DNA of 64,000 nucleotides from Rhodoblastus sp963804045. GTDB lineage: Bacteria; Pseudomonadota; Alphaproteobacteria; Rhizobiales; Beijerinckiaceae. Location of the stretch: NCBI GenBank assembly GCA_963804045.1, contig CAWDOR010000036.1:101106-165105 (forward strand), read 5' to 3'. Of this stretch, positions 16,599 to 24,772 are shown in pieces; the stretch's first letter is position 1; the number at the start of each line of letters is the position of its first letter. Below the pieces are notes generated by a model. The model saw nothing but the letters and a program-made list of their open reading frames with translations, did no database searches and had not been told where the DNA came from. The translations under genes were made by a program, and so were the position numbers.

Positions 16599-17093
16599 AG
16601 CCTCTCCCGCCTCGCGTCGGGCCAGCGCTTCGGCTTGTTGATGGGGATTGAGCTTGGCAGGTCGGCCCATATGGACGCCACGGGCCTTCGCGCGAATGCG
16701 TCCCTCACCCGTTCGGGCGCGGATCAACTCCCGTTCAAACTCAGCCAAGCCACCGAGCACGGTCAGCATCAACCGCCCATGAGGGGTAGTCGTATCCGCC
16801 CAGGCGTCGGCAAGGGATCGGAAGCCAGCCCCGGCCTTGCCGATCGCATCGAGGATATTGAGCAAGTCGCGGGTGCTTCGCGCCAGCCGATCAAGTCGCG
16901 TGACCAAGAGCACGTCCCCGGGGCCGAGTGCAGCCTGCGCCTTCGCAAGCGCCTTCCGACCCAGCGCGGCACCGCTCACTTTCTCCGCAAAGACCTTAAC
17001 CGCGCCAGCTTCCCGCAGGGCCGCCTCTTGCGCCGTAAGTGTCTGGCCTTCGGTGCTAACCCGGGCGTATCCATAGATCGTCATCGTCGCCAC
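16539..17093 (-). CDS. Serine recombinase (resolvase/invertase family)
   Basis: 184 residues. The N-terminal catalytic domain has IYGYARVSTEGQTL with the nucleophile Ser, VTRLDRLARSTRDLLNIL, and GLAEFERELIRARTGEGR; the C-terminal helix-turn-helix is EALTDIARTFGVSHTTISRL. The size matches Tn3-type resolvases and DNA invertases. A palindromic site resembling a res subsite lies immediately upstream. It may resolve multimers of the excised island or invert a segment; no Tn3 transposase is present. The start could also be the ATG at 17084. Confidence 0.9.
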   Translation of the reverse strand: MATMTIYGYARVSTEGQTLTAQEAALREAGAVKVFAEKVSGAALGRKALAKAQAALGPGDVLLVTRLDRLARSTRDLLNILDAIGKAGAGFRSLADAWADTTTPHGRLMLTVLGGLAEFERELIRARTGEGRIRAKARGVHMGRPAKLNPHQQAEALARREAGEALTDIARTFGVSHTTISRLR

Positions 17094-17101
17094 TTCCGTT
17101 C

Positions 17102-17176
17102 ATGACTTTCGCACAGCCTAAGACCTTGAAAGTGTGTGGTCAACAACGTTGTGCGAAAGTTATAACTTTCGTGCAG
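17102..17176. promoter_or_regulatory. res-like recombination/operator site upstream of the resolvase
   Basis: It contains a perfect 18-bp palindrome CGAAAGTTATAACTTTCG at 17154-17171 flanked by TG and TGCA. Half-sites ACTTTCGCACA (17105-17115) and GAAAGTGTGT (17128-17137) share the same core in inverted order. Two dyads beside a serine resolvase gene fit a res site, which usually also serves as the operator of its own gene. Confidence 0.55.
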
Positions 17177-17445
17177 AACCGATCAATCGTCGGGCGAAGG
17201 GGGCACCCCGGGGGGCGGGCCAAAATTAAGCCTCCGCTGCGCGTCGGAGACCCCCCTAGAAAATCTGATGGGAATTTTCTGTTCGTCGACTGAGGTTTTC
17301 AATAATGTGAACGGCGCAAAACGGCGGATTGCGGTCGTCAGGGGGCGATGAAACATGCACGGCGTTATCTTGGGCAAAAAAGCGCTTCACCACTGACAGG
17401 CCAAACGGCAGGTGCTAAGTATTTTGATTATCGATGGAGGCGGCT
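17177..17445. other. Intergenic stretch before the AIPR gene
   Basis: About 270 bases between the res-like site and the AIPR start. Composition shifts from GC-rich to AT-rich at about 17390. A promoter for the AIPR gene should lie here; I do not see a convincing -35/-10 pair. No ORF with protein-like composition. Confidence 0.4.
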
Positions 17446-19158
17446 ATGGACGTGGTTACACAGAGCCTGCTTAGCGAATTTGTTGCTAGTCAGAAAATTG
17501 AAGGACAAACGCACTCAGAACAGTTTGAGTCCTTTGTAAACTACATCGTTGTCTCGGACGTCTATCCAGAAGAATTCGATTTCGGAGTTATCGCCACAGG
17601 TCTCGGCGAGTTTGGGATTGATGGTATCGCTATTATCGTTAACGATACAATCGTGGATGATGAAGAGCAACTTGAGGACATCATCGCTCACACTTCAACT
17701 TTGCAGGTTCAATTTTTGTTCGTGCAATCTAAGACGAGCGCTTCGTTCGATGTTGGAGATCTTTCCAAGTTCTTCCAAGCCGTTCTAGACTTCTTTAAGG
17801 AAGAGGCTCAGTTTAAGCAAAATCAACGCATTGTAGAGCTTCAGAGAATTAAGAATCGTATTTATCAGGTAGCGACGAAATTCGTTCGCGGCCTGCCAAA
17901 GGCTTCTCTTTATTACGCAACCACAGGAACCTGGGCGGATGACACGAATCTCTGTGTAATCCGAGATGGCTTCCTCGCCCAAGCCTCTGCGCTCCATATG
18001 TTCGCGGCTATGAGCTTTACTCCCCTTGATGCGAGCAAGGTGCAGAAGCTTTATTTTCAAACCAAGAATGCTTTCCGCGTCACCGTTAGCTTTCCGCAAA
18101 ACCTGCCATTGCCAGAAATTCCGAATGTACGGGAATCCTACATTGGACTCTTGCCTATCTCTGAATACCTCAAGATGATCACTGATGAGGACGGCAATGT
18201 TCGGCGCAGGCTATTTTTCGATAACATTCGGGACTTTCAAGGCGACACGCCTGTCAATCGATCGATTGCGGCAACATTATTGTCTGATAAGAATATAGAG
18301 TTTCCACTACGGAATAATGGTGTAACTATTGTTGCGCGAAAGCTGCAGCGTGTGGGCTGGAATTTTACACTTGAAGATTTTCAAATAGTGAACGGATGTC
18401 AAACAAGCCACGTAATCGCAGAAAACGCGATGGTGCATATCAATAACACGCTAATTCCTGTAAAAATTGTAGCGACTGAGGACGAGGAGATTACTCGACA
18501 AGTCATCATTGCGTCGAATCAGCAGAACAGAGTTGATGAGGAAAGCTTCTGGGCGCTTGATCCTATACATAAGTCAATAGAAATTTATTTTGAATCAAAA
18601 ACCGGTGATCAGCGCCTTTACTATGAACGTCGACCTGGGCAGTTCAATACTGTCGCCGGTATTGAGAAGGTTCGCATCGTTACGAAGGATTTGCTCTTAA
18701 AGGTTTACGCATCAGTGTTTTCTGAGCAGCCAAATCAAGTTGGGCGGTATTATAAGGATTTGACGCCTTTGATTGGCAAAGAAATTTTTGCTCCAAATCA
18801 CGAGGTTCATTCTTATTACACCGCTGCATTTATAGCGTACCGGCTTGAGTTTATGTTTCGAAATCGGAGAATGTCTGCTGATTGGAAGCCGTTTCGCTTT
18901 CAGCTTTCTATGGCTGCACGCTTAATAATTGAACGAAACCTAAAGCTGGATCCTAAAAGGAAGCGCATGCAAAGTTACTGCAACGCGATCGATGCTGTTA
19001 TGAGCGATCCTGACAAAGCGCAGTTGATATTCGAAGAGGGAACAACGGCTATCATTGCCGCTGTTGCCGAATTGAGGGCGCAGGGCGCGGAACTTGATCG
19101 CCGCACCGCGAAAATGCGCGACATGAGGGACAAACTGCGCGAAGTGATCCAGAGATGA
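17446..19158 (+). CDS. AIPR-family (abortive infection phage resistance) protein with nuclease-like N-terminus
   Basis: 570 residues from the ATG at 17446, which has GGAGG 6 nt upstream (an ATG at 17434 is less likely). The AIPR signature is clear: FFDNIRDFQGDTPVNRSI (257-274), LRNNGVTIV (288-296), QIVNGCQTSHVI (313-324). The N-terminal part has GIDGIAIIVND with D59 and FLFVQSKTS with Q94-x-K96, the D...(E/Q)-x-K layout of PD-(D/E)xK nucleases; catalysis is inferred. The family is linked to abortive infection against phages. The gene is far more AT-rich than its neighbours (19 G/C among the 60 bases 18541-18600), so it is a recent import as island cargo. No toxin-antitoxin partner is obvious. 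Confidence 0.85.
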   Translation: MDVVTQSLLSEFVASQKIEGQTHSEQFESFVNYIVVSDVYPEEFDFGVIATGLGEFGIDGIAIIVNDTIVDDEEQLEDIIAHTSTLQVQFLFVQSKTSASFDVGDLSKFFQAVLDFFKEEAQFKQNQRIVELQRIKNRIYQVATKFVRGLPKASLYYATTGTWADDTNLCVIRDGFLAQASALHMFAAMSFTPLDASKVQKLYFQTKNAFRVTVSFPQNLPLPEIPNVRESYIGLLPISEYLKMITDEDGNVRRRLFFDNIRDFQGDTPVNRSIAATLLSDKNIEFPLRNNGVTIVARKLQRVGWNFTLEDFQIVNGCQTSHVIAENAMVHINNTLIPVKIVATEDEEITRQVIIASNQQNRVDEESFWALDPIHKSIEIYFESKTGDQRLYYERRPGQFNTVAGIEKVRIVTKDLLLKVYASVFSEQPNQVGRYYKDLTPLIGKEIFAPNHEVHSYYTAAFIAYRLEFMFRNRRMSADWKPFRFQLSMAARLIIERNLKLDPKRKRMQSYCNAIDAVMSDPDKAQLIFEEGTTAIIAAVAELRAQGAELDRRTAKMRDMRDKLREVIQR

Positions 19159-19297
19159 TGATCTGCAAGGAAAGTCCGCTGTGACCGGCTGCGGGCGGCC
19201 CGCATTTCGATACAGCGAGCCGTATGCTAAAAATCCTATCGAGAGAGCTTTTGTCTCCACTCGGGAATATCGAGTTTTTCAAAATAGGTTTTGGAAA

Positions 19298-19735
19298 ATG
19301 TCTAGCTTAAGATTCGCGGGAAAACACGCCATCTTGTCGTTGCTAATAGCATGCGCGGGGTGTGCGATGGGCGGCCTATCTCCGCAACAATCGGCTGAAT
19401 TTAACCAGATCGCTCAAAGTAATCATGCCTTGGCGGCGGCTCACCAAATTACCCACGCTGAGGCGGAAAAACGCAACATGGAAGCCATGCAACGGCTTTG
19501 GGGTTCTCAATTTACCGACACGGACAGGTTGATTGCGTCATATCGGATCGCTTTGGCGTCGCAGATTGATAATGGGCAGATCACACAGGAAACGGCGCAA
19601 TACCTCTTTCAGCAACGTGTTCACGAACTTGACGCTCAAGACCGCGCGGGAAAAGCGGCGGCGTTGGCGGCGAGCAGGCCGATTAACTGCAATTCTATGG
19701 TGGTTGGGAGCATGGTTTCGACTTCTTGTTTTTGA
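19298..19735 (+). CDS. Small putative lipoprotein, island cargo
   Basis: 145 residues from the ATG at 19298 (MSSLRFAGKHAILSLLIAC). A basic n-region, a hydrophobic helix and a lipobox LIAC with Cys19 indicate export and lipidation; upstream in-frame codons do not encode a signal. The mature part is Gln/Ala-rich and helical (QSAEFNQIAQSNHALAAAHQ, TQETAQYLFQQRVHEL) and ends with two cysteines (NCNSMVVG, STSCF). No family recognised. It lies between the AIPR gene and the tRNA attachment site. Confidence 0.6.
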   Translation: MSSLRFAGKHAILSLLIACAGCAMGGLSPQQSAEFNQIAQSNHALAAAHQITHAEAEKRNMEAMQRLWGSQFTDTDRLIASYRIALASQIDNGQITQETAQYLFQQRVHELDAQDRAGKAAALAASRPINCNSMVVGSMVSTSCF

Positions 19736-19837
19736 AGACGGCATTGCGGAAGCGTCCGCTCCTAACCGCGCGCAGTTCGTGGGTCAATGTATGGGTTAGA
19801 GGGGAGTGCCCATTCTAAGTTATTGAAAATATTCAAG

Positions 19838-19848
19838 TAGTGGCGGAG
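19838..19848 (+). repeat. Candidate right attachment site within the tRNA-Ser 3' end
   Basis: TAGTGGCGGAG, identical to 10678-10688. Positions 19841-19848 are the reverse complement of the tRNA CCA, discriminator and acceptor-stem end, so the tRNA remains intact after integration. Confidence 0.55.
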
Positions 19849-19930
19849 AGGGAGGGATTCGAACCCCCGATACGGTTGCCCGTATGCCGCATTTCGAGTG
19901 CGGTGCATTCGACCACTCTGCCACCTCTCC
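19841..19930 (-). tRNA. tRNA-Ser (anticodon CGA)
   Basis: Reading the minus strand, the 7-bp acceptor stem GGAGAGG/CCTCTCC, a D-arm, anticodon loop CTCGAAA (anticodon CGA), a long class II variable arm (ATACGGGCAACCGTAT) and a GGTTCGAATCC T-arm are all visible, with an encoded CCA end. It is the insertion site of the island to its left. Confidence 0.97.
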
Positions 19931-20183
19931 AGACCGGGTGCTTCGGCGAGTCGGGCTCGCCGGTGGTGAGGCGGCGCAATAACACGCTCCCGCGCGCAGG
20001 CGCAAGAGCGCGCCAGCCAGAAATGCGAATCCGCGTGCGAAATCGCCGGCGGCGCGCGCGCGATTGACGCTTGACTTTGCCGGGAGCTTTCGATTATCAA
20101 ACCCAACGGTCTGTCGTGGCTCGCCGCCGCGACTTTTTTTGTTTTGGCCAAATTCCAATGGTCGAGACAAGGTGACCGAAGCC

Positions 20184-20212
20184 GGGTTTGCGGCGCTAAA
20201 CGCCAAAAACCC
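20184..20212 (+). promoter_or_regulatory. Hairpin in the rplU leader
   Basis: GGGTTT ... AAACCC with an inner GGCG/CGCC pairing, 79 nt before the rplU start. It may be a ribosomal-protein leader structure or chance; the rest of 19931-20290 shows no gene. Confidence 0.3.
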
Positions 20213-20290
20213 ATCCCATGCTGGTTCAGCTGCAAAGAAGCCGGTCGCGCGAGACAAAAGCGCAGACCGGAGAGAACACGAGGAAAAACG

Positions 20291-20605
20291 ATGTTCGCAG
20301 TCATTAAAACCGGCGGCAAGCAGTATCGCGTCGCCGCCGAGGAAAAGATCACCGTCATGTCGCTCGACGGCAATGCCGGCGACAAGATCACCTTCTCCGA
20401 CGTTCTGCTGGTCGAAAACAACGGCGCCGCGACCATTGGCGCGCCTTTCGTCGCCGGCGCCTCGGTCACCGCCGAGATCGTCGAGCAGGCCCGCGGCCCG
20501 AAGGCCATTTCCTTCAAGAAGCGCCGCCGCAAGAATTCCAAGCGCAAGCGCGGTCACCGTCAGGATCTGACCGTCGTGCGCATTCTCGAAGTCGTCGCCG
20601 CCTGA
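20291..20605 (+). CDS. rplU: 50S ribosomal protein L21
   Basis: 104 residues starting MFAVIKTGGKQYRVAAEEKI, the canonical L21 start, with GDKITFSDVLLV and the basic KKRRRKNSKRKRGHRQDLT tail. It binds 23S rRNA in the large subunit. The longer open frame upstream is not L21. It is followed at 66 bp by rpmA, the usual operon. Confidence 0.97.
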   Translation: MFAVIKTGGKQYRVAAEEKITVMSLDGNAGDKITFSDVLLVENNGAATIGAPFVAGASVTAEIVEQARGPKAISFKKRRRKNSKRKRGHRQDLTVVRILEVVAA

Positions 20606-20671
20606 TCGGCTTGACGCTTCAAAACTTGAACAAAGCCGCGATGGCGGCGTTAGGAAACTCGGAGCAAGACA

Positions 20672-20945
20672 ATGGCTCATAAAAAAGCTGGCGGTTCCTC
20701 CCGCAACGGGCGCGAACTCGGAAGGTCGTCGCCTTGGCGTGAAAAAATTCGGCGGCGAAGCGGTCGTGGCCGGCAATATCATCGTGCGTCAGCGCGGCAC
20801 CAAATGGCATCCCGGCGCCAATGTCGGCATTGGCAAGGATCACACCCTGTTCGCCCTCGTCGAAGGCAAGGTGTTCTTCAAGACCCAGGGCGCCCGTTCC
20901 TACGTAAACGTAATTACCGCCCCGGCCGCACAGGCCGCTGAATAA
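20672..20945 (+). pseudogene. rpmA: 50S ribosomal protein L27, frame broken by one extra base (probable sequence error)
   Basis: The first frame encodes MAHKKAGGSSRNGR and then nonsense; a second frame resumes VKKFGGEAVVAGNIIVRQRG and continues TKWHPGANVGIGKDHTLFAL to the stop at 20945. Removing one A of the AA at 20715-20716 restores NGRDSEGRRLGVKKFGG, exactly L27, about 90 residues. L27 is a core ribosomal protein normally present in one copy, so the indel is almost certainly an error in the sequence rather than a real mutation. Confidence 0.93.
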
Positions 20946-21115
20946 TCCGGGAGATTTTCGGTCTCCCGAGGCGCGAGCCCCGAGAGACTGCCGGTCAGGC
21001 CCATATAAGGCCAAGTTTCTGAACGAAGATCGCCTAATTCTTCCGTCAGAAACATCCAGCGCCAAGTTTTGAGGGGAACGCGCGCGTTCCCCTTTTGCTT
21101 TGACTGGAGCCTGAC

Positions 21116-21673
21116 ATGTTTCCGGAACTCGCCCGCGACGACGTCTTCCGTCTCGAAACGCCCCGCCTCTGGCTGCGCTGGCCGCGGGCCGCCGACGCCC
21201 CGGCGTTGGCTGCGCTGGCCAATGATTGGGACGTCGCGCGACACACCGCCTTTCTGCCGCATCCCTATGACGCGGAGGATGCGCGGAGCTTCGTCGTCGA
21301 CAGCCGCCTCGGCAATGCTCTGGGCCGGCATCTGCGCCTGGCGCTGACGCTGAAGACCGGGGATCGCGCGCCGATCGGCGTGATCGGGCTCGAACCCGAT
21401 GGCAAGTCTTACGCGCTCGGCTATTGGCTGGGTCGGCCCTATTGGGGGCGGGGCTTTGCGCGAGAGGCGGCGCAGGCCATGGTCGACGCCTTTTTTCGGG
21501 TCATGCCGAAGGAGGAGTTGCTGGCGACGGTCCTGCCGGAAAACGCCGCTTCGGCGGCGCTTTTAACCCAGACGGGGTTCCGTCCCGCCGGGCAGAGCCC
21601 GGCGCCGGGCCGCCATCGGGGCGAAAAGGCGCTGCGTTTCGCCCTGAATCGCGAAAGCTGGCGCGCGGCGTAA
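21116..21673 (+). CDS. GNAT-family N-acetyltransferase (RimJ/RimL type)
   Basis: 185 residues. It begins with LETPRLWLRWPRAADAPALA, the usual opening of RimJ/RimL-like acetyltransferases, and has YALGYWLGRPYWGRGFAREAAQAM, the acetyl-CoA-binding loop. The gene lies between rpmA and obgE, a conserved position in Hyphomicrobiales. The substrate is unknown; a protein N-terminus or small amine is possible. Confidence 0.88.
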   Translation: MFPELARDDVFRLETPRLWLRWPRAADAPALAALANDWDVARHTAFLPHPYDAEDARSFVVDSRLGNALGRHLRLALTLKTGDRAPIGVIGLEPDGKSYALGYWLGRPYWGRGFAREAAQAMVDAFFRVMPKEELLATVLPENAASAALLTQTGFRPAGQSPAPGRHRGEKALRFALNRESWRAA

Positions 21674-21730
21674 ACTTGTAGCGTTCCGCCGCTTGGGCTA
21701 CAGCCTGAGCGGCAAAAGATCGGCAAAAAA

Positions 21731-22771
21731 ATGAAGTTTCTCGATCAAACCAAAATCTATGTCCGCTCCGGCGACGGCGGGGCGGGCTGCGTCTCGTTCC
21801 GGCGCGAAAAATTCATCGAATTCGGCGGACCAGACGGCGGCGACGGCGGACGCGGCGGCGATGTCGTGGCCGAATGCGTCGCCGGCCTCAACACGCTGAT
21901 CGATTTCCGCTACCAGCAACATTTCAAGGCCAAGACCGGCATGCATGGCATGGGCAAGAACCGCGCCGGCGGGCGCGGCGCCGACGCCGTGCTGAAAGTG
22001 CCCGAGGGCACGCAGATTTTCGAGGTGGATGGCGAGACCCTGATCGCCGATCTCACCGAGGTCGGCCAGCGCGTGGTGATCTGCAAGGGCGGCAATGGCG
22101 GCTTCGGCAATCTGCATTTCACCAGTTCGACCAATCGCGCGCCGCGTCGCGCCAATGCGGGACAGCCGGGCGAGGAGCGCGAAATCGTGCTGCGGCTGAA
22201 GCTGATCGCCGACGCCGGTCTGGTCGGTCTGCCCAACGCCGGAAAAAGCACGTTTCTCGCCGCCGTTTCCGCGGCGCGTCCGAAAATCGCCGATTATCCC
22301 TTCACCACGCTGCATCCCAATCTCGGCGTGGTCAATTGCGACGGGCGCGAATTCGTGCTCGCCGATATTCCCGGCCTGATCGAAGGCGCCCATGAGGGCC
22401 ACGGGCTCGGCGACCGCTTTCTGGGCCATGTCGAGCGCACCGGAGTCCTGTTGCATCTGGTGGACGGCGCCGGCGAGCACGCGGGCAAGGCCTATAAGGT
22501 GGTGCGCGGCGAGTTGGAGGCCTATGGCCACGGCCTCGCCGACAAGCCGGAAGTGGTGGCGCTGACCAAGATCGACGCGCTCGACGCCGAAACCCTGAAA
22601 CAGCAAATCGAGCGGCTGAAGCGCGCCATCAAGAGCGCAGGCCCGGTTCTGGCCGAGGGCGAAAAGCCGCGCGCGCCGCTGAAAATCTCTTCGGTCGCGG
22701 GCGAGGGCGTCACCGAGCTTTTGCGCGCCGTGCAGGCCTTTATCGAGAACTCGCCGCCGCGAGGAGGCTGA
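21731..22771 (+). CDS. obgE: Obg-family GTPase (ribosome assembly)
   Basis: 346 residues. An N-terminal glycine-rich Obg fold (SGDGGAGCVSFRREKFIEFG, GGDGGRGGDV) is followed by the G domain: GLPNAGKSTFLAAVS (P-loop), DIPGLIEGAHEG (G3), LTKIDAL (G4), and SSVAGEG (G5). It binds the 50S precursor and links ribosome assembly to growth control. No long C-terminal extension. Confidence 0.96.
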   Translation: MKFLDQTKIYVRSGDGGAGCVSFRREKFIEFGGPDGGDGGRGGDVVAECVAGLNTLIDFRYQQHFKAKTGMHGMGKNRAGGRGADAVLKVPEGTQIFEVDGETLIADLTEVGQRVVICKGGNGGFGNLHFTSSTNRAPRRANAGQPGEEREIVLRLKLIADAGLVGLPNAGKSTFLAAVSAARPKIADYPFTTLHPNLGVVNCDGREFVLADIPGLIEGAHEGHGLGDRFLGHVERTGVLLHLVDGAGEHAGKAYKVVRGELEAYGHGLADKPEVVALTKIDALDAETLKQQIERLKRAIKSAGPVLAEGEKPRAPLKISSVAGEGVTELLRAVQAFIENSPPRGG

Positions 22772-22809
22772 AGTCGCGCCCGCGCCGGAATGGCGGCCGT
22801 GAGGATAGA

Positions 22810-23943
22810 ATGGATCTGCCCAAACTCGCCGATTTCAAACGCGTCGTCATAAAGGTCGGCTCGTCGTTGCTGGTGGACAGCGCGCGCGGCGCGGCGCGGC
22901 GCGATTGGCTGCACGGGCTGGCCGACGATCTCGCGGCCCTGCACCGCGCCGGCGCCGATGTTCTGGTGGTCTCCTCCGGCGCCGTGGCGCTTGGCCGCTC
23001 GGTGCTGGGTCTGCCGCCCGGCGCGCTGCGGCTGGAGGATAGCCAGGCGGCGGCCTCCGTCGGCCAGATCGCCCTGTCGCGCATCTGGGCCGAGGCTTTC
23101 GCCGAACGCGGCATTGTCGCCGGGCAGATTCTGGTGACCTGGCAGGACACCGAGGAGCGCCGCCGCTATCTCAACGCCCGCGAGACGCTCGGGCGGCTGC
23201 TGGCGCTGCGCGCCGCGCCTGTTATCAACGAGAACGACACGGTGGCGACCGCCGAAATCCGCTATGGCGACAACGATCGTCTCGCGGCGCGGGTGGCGAC
23301 CATGGCCTCCGCCGATCTGCTGATTCTTCTGTCCGACATCACCGGTCTCTACGACGCGCCGCCAGCGAAAAATCCCGAGGCGAAGCTCATTCCCGTCGTG
23401 CCGCGCATCGGCGCCGAAATCGAGGCCATGGCTGGCGGCGCGGCTTCGGAACTGTCGCGCGGCGGCATGCAGACCAAGATCGAGGCGGCGAAAATCGCCA
23501 CCTCCGGCGGCGCCCATATGGTGATCGCCGACGGTCGCCAACCCAATCCGGTCGGGCGCATCGCGCGGGGCGAGCCCTGCACCTGGTTCCTGACGCCCTC
23601 GACCCCGGTCAAGGCGCGCAAAAAATGGATCGCGGGGTCGCTGGCGCCGCAGGGCGTGGTGACCATCGACGAGGGCGCGGCGCGGGCGCTCGCCGCCGGC
23701 GCCAGCCTGCTGCCGGCCGGCGTCACGGCGGTCGAGGGCGATTTTTCCCGTGGCGATTGCGTCATCGTCCGCGACGCGCGCGGCGGCGAGGTCGGGCGCG
23801 GCCTGGTCGGCTATGATGTGGCGCTGGCGCGAAAAGTCATCGGCTGCAATTCCCGCCATATCGCGGAGGCGCTGGGCGTCGAGGGCCGCACCGAGATGAT
23901 CCACCGCGACGACCTGGCGCTGGCGGGCGATCTCGCGGAATAG
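22810..23943 (+). CDS. proB: Glutamate 5-kinase
   Basis: 377 residues. Amino acid kinase domain first (RVVIKVGSSLLVD, VLVVSSGAVALG, INENDTVAT, ADLLILLSDITGLY), with the substrate-site GGMQTKIEAAKIA, and a C-terminal PUA domain (GVVTIDEGAARALAAGASLL). It phosphorylates glutamate in the first step of proline synthesis. proA follows, but with an unrelated TadG-like gene between them. Confidence 0.97.
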   Translation: MDLPKLADFKRVVIKVGSSLLVDSARGAARRDWLHGLADDLAALHRAGADVLVVSSGAVALGRSVLGLPPGALRLEDSQAAASVGQIALSRIWAEAFAERGIVAGQILVTWQDTEERRRYLNARETLGRLLALRAAPVINENDTVATAEIRYGDNDRLAARVATMASADLLILLSDITGLYDAPPAKNPEAKLIPVVPRIGAEIEAMAGGAASELSRGGMQTKIEAAKIATSGGAHMVIADGRQPNPVGRIARGEPCTWFLTPSTPVKARKKWIAGSLAPQGVVTIDEGAARALAAGASLLPAGVTAVEGDFSRGDCVIVRDARGGEVGRGLVGYDVALARKVIGCNSRHIAEALGVEGRTEMIHRDDLALAGDLAE

Positions 23944-24091
23944 GCCGCGCGCCGGAACTTTGACCGCGCCGGCGGAGAAAGCTGACAATTTTCAGGCTTC
24001 CCTACAGTTCATGGTTGAGGCCTGCAACCTGCATGAGGTCTTGGTTTATTACTTATTGATCTTTAACGGATTATCTTTGCGTCAGTGGGTT

Positions 24092-24117
24092 CGGATACAA
24101 GACCGGTCTTGTATCCG
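24092..24117. promoter_or_regulatory. 26-bp perfect palindrome upstream of the TadG-like gene
   Basis: The half-site CGGATACAAGACC is followed without spacer by its exact reverse complement. It lies 21 bp before the GTG start at 24138. It could be a repressor operator or, in RNA, a hairpin masking translation; no T-tract follows. Confidence 0.55.
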
Positions 24118-24137
24118 GCAAGCATTCGAGGCGAAGC

Positions 24138-24701
24138 GTGTTGAAACGGGTAGATCGGCTTGTCCTGCGCTTCACGCGCGACGCGAAAGGTTCCGTCGCC
24201 CTGATATTCGCGTTGTGCTTCATGCCGCTGATGGCGCTGTTTGCGGTTTCCGTTGACTACGCTCGGGCGGTGAGCGCCCAGGCGGCCTTGCGCGCCGGCG
24301 CGGACAGCGCCGCGCTGGCCGGGGCTTCGGTCGCCCGGCAGGAACTGGCCGCCGGCAATGCGAATTGGAACGCCGATGCGGTCGCCGCGGCGACCGATAG
24401 TTTTAACGCCCGCGCGGCGCGCATCGCCAACGCCGTCGTGACGGCGCCCATTGTTTCCGTGGCCCAGGGCGGCGCGGGCTATCAAGTTTCCGTCTCTTTC
24501 TCCGGCTCGTACAAAACCCCGCTGATTTCGCTGCCGCTGACCGGAGCCCGGAGCGCCGGAAACATTGCCATCTCCGGTTCGGTCGTCGCCAGCTTCGACG
24601 CCGGTCCCGTCGCGTCGCCGGCGCCAGTGGCCGAGGTTCAACCGGTCGCCGCCAGCTCCACATCCGGCGATCTCGGGCAGTCCTGGCCGATCCGGCGCTG
24701 A
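24138..24701 (+). CDS. TadE/TadG-like pilus-assembly protein, short form
   Basis: 187 residues from a GTG start with GAGG upstream. The N-terminus RFTRDAKGSVALIFALCFMP is the TadE/TadG opening: a short basic segment, then one membrane helix, then YARAVSAQAALRAGADSAALAGA. No von Willebrand domain follows, so it corresponds to the N-terminal part of TadG only, with an extracytoplasmic beta-rich and Pro/Ala-rich tail. No other tad/cpa genes are present. It sits between proB and proA. Confidence 0.75.
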   Translation: MLKRVDRLVLRFTRDAKGSVALIFALCFMPLMALFAVSVDYARAVSAQAALRAGADSAALAGASVARQELAAGNANWNADAVAAATDSFNARAARIANAVVTAPIVSVAQGGAGYQVSVSFSGSYKTPLISLPLTGARSAGNIAISGSVVASFDAGPVASPAPVAEVQPVAASSTSGDLGQSWPIRR

Positions 24702-24772
24702 CGCCGCCCAGGTTTGCCGGGCGGGGGCCTGGTCTGCTAAACAGGCGGCCAAGGACCAAAAGGACATTGGCG

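Larger units (their letters stand above)
10678..19848 (+). mobile_element. Integrative genomic island (phage-satellite-like) inserted at tRNA-Ser(CGA)
   Basis: The segment is flanked by the 11-nt direct repeat TAGTGGCGGAG. The right copy covers the CCA end and acceptor stem of tRNA-Ser; the left copy lies 150 nt before a tyrosine integrase. Between them are an AlpA-like regulator, a DUF3102 protein, a D5/P4-type primase-helicase, a serine resolvase, an AIPR-family gene and small unknown proteins. Base composition is lower in G+C than the flanks, most strongly in the AIPR gene. No structural, portal or terminase large-subunit genes are visible, so it resembles a satellite or integrative mobilisable element rather than a full prophage. 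Confidence 0.75.
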
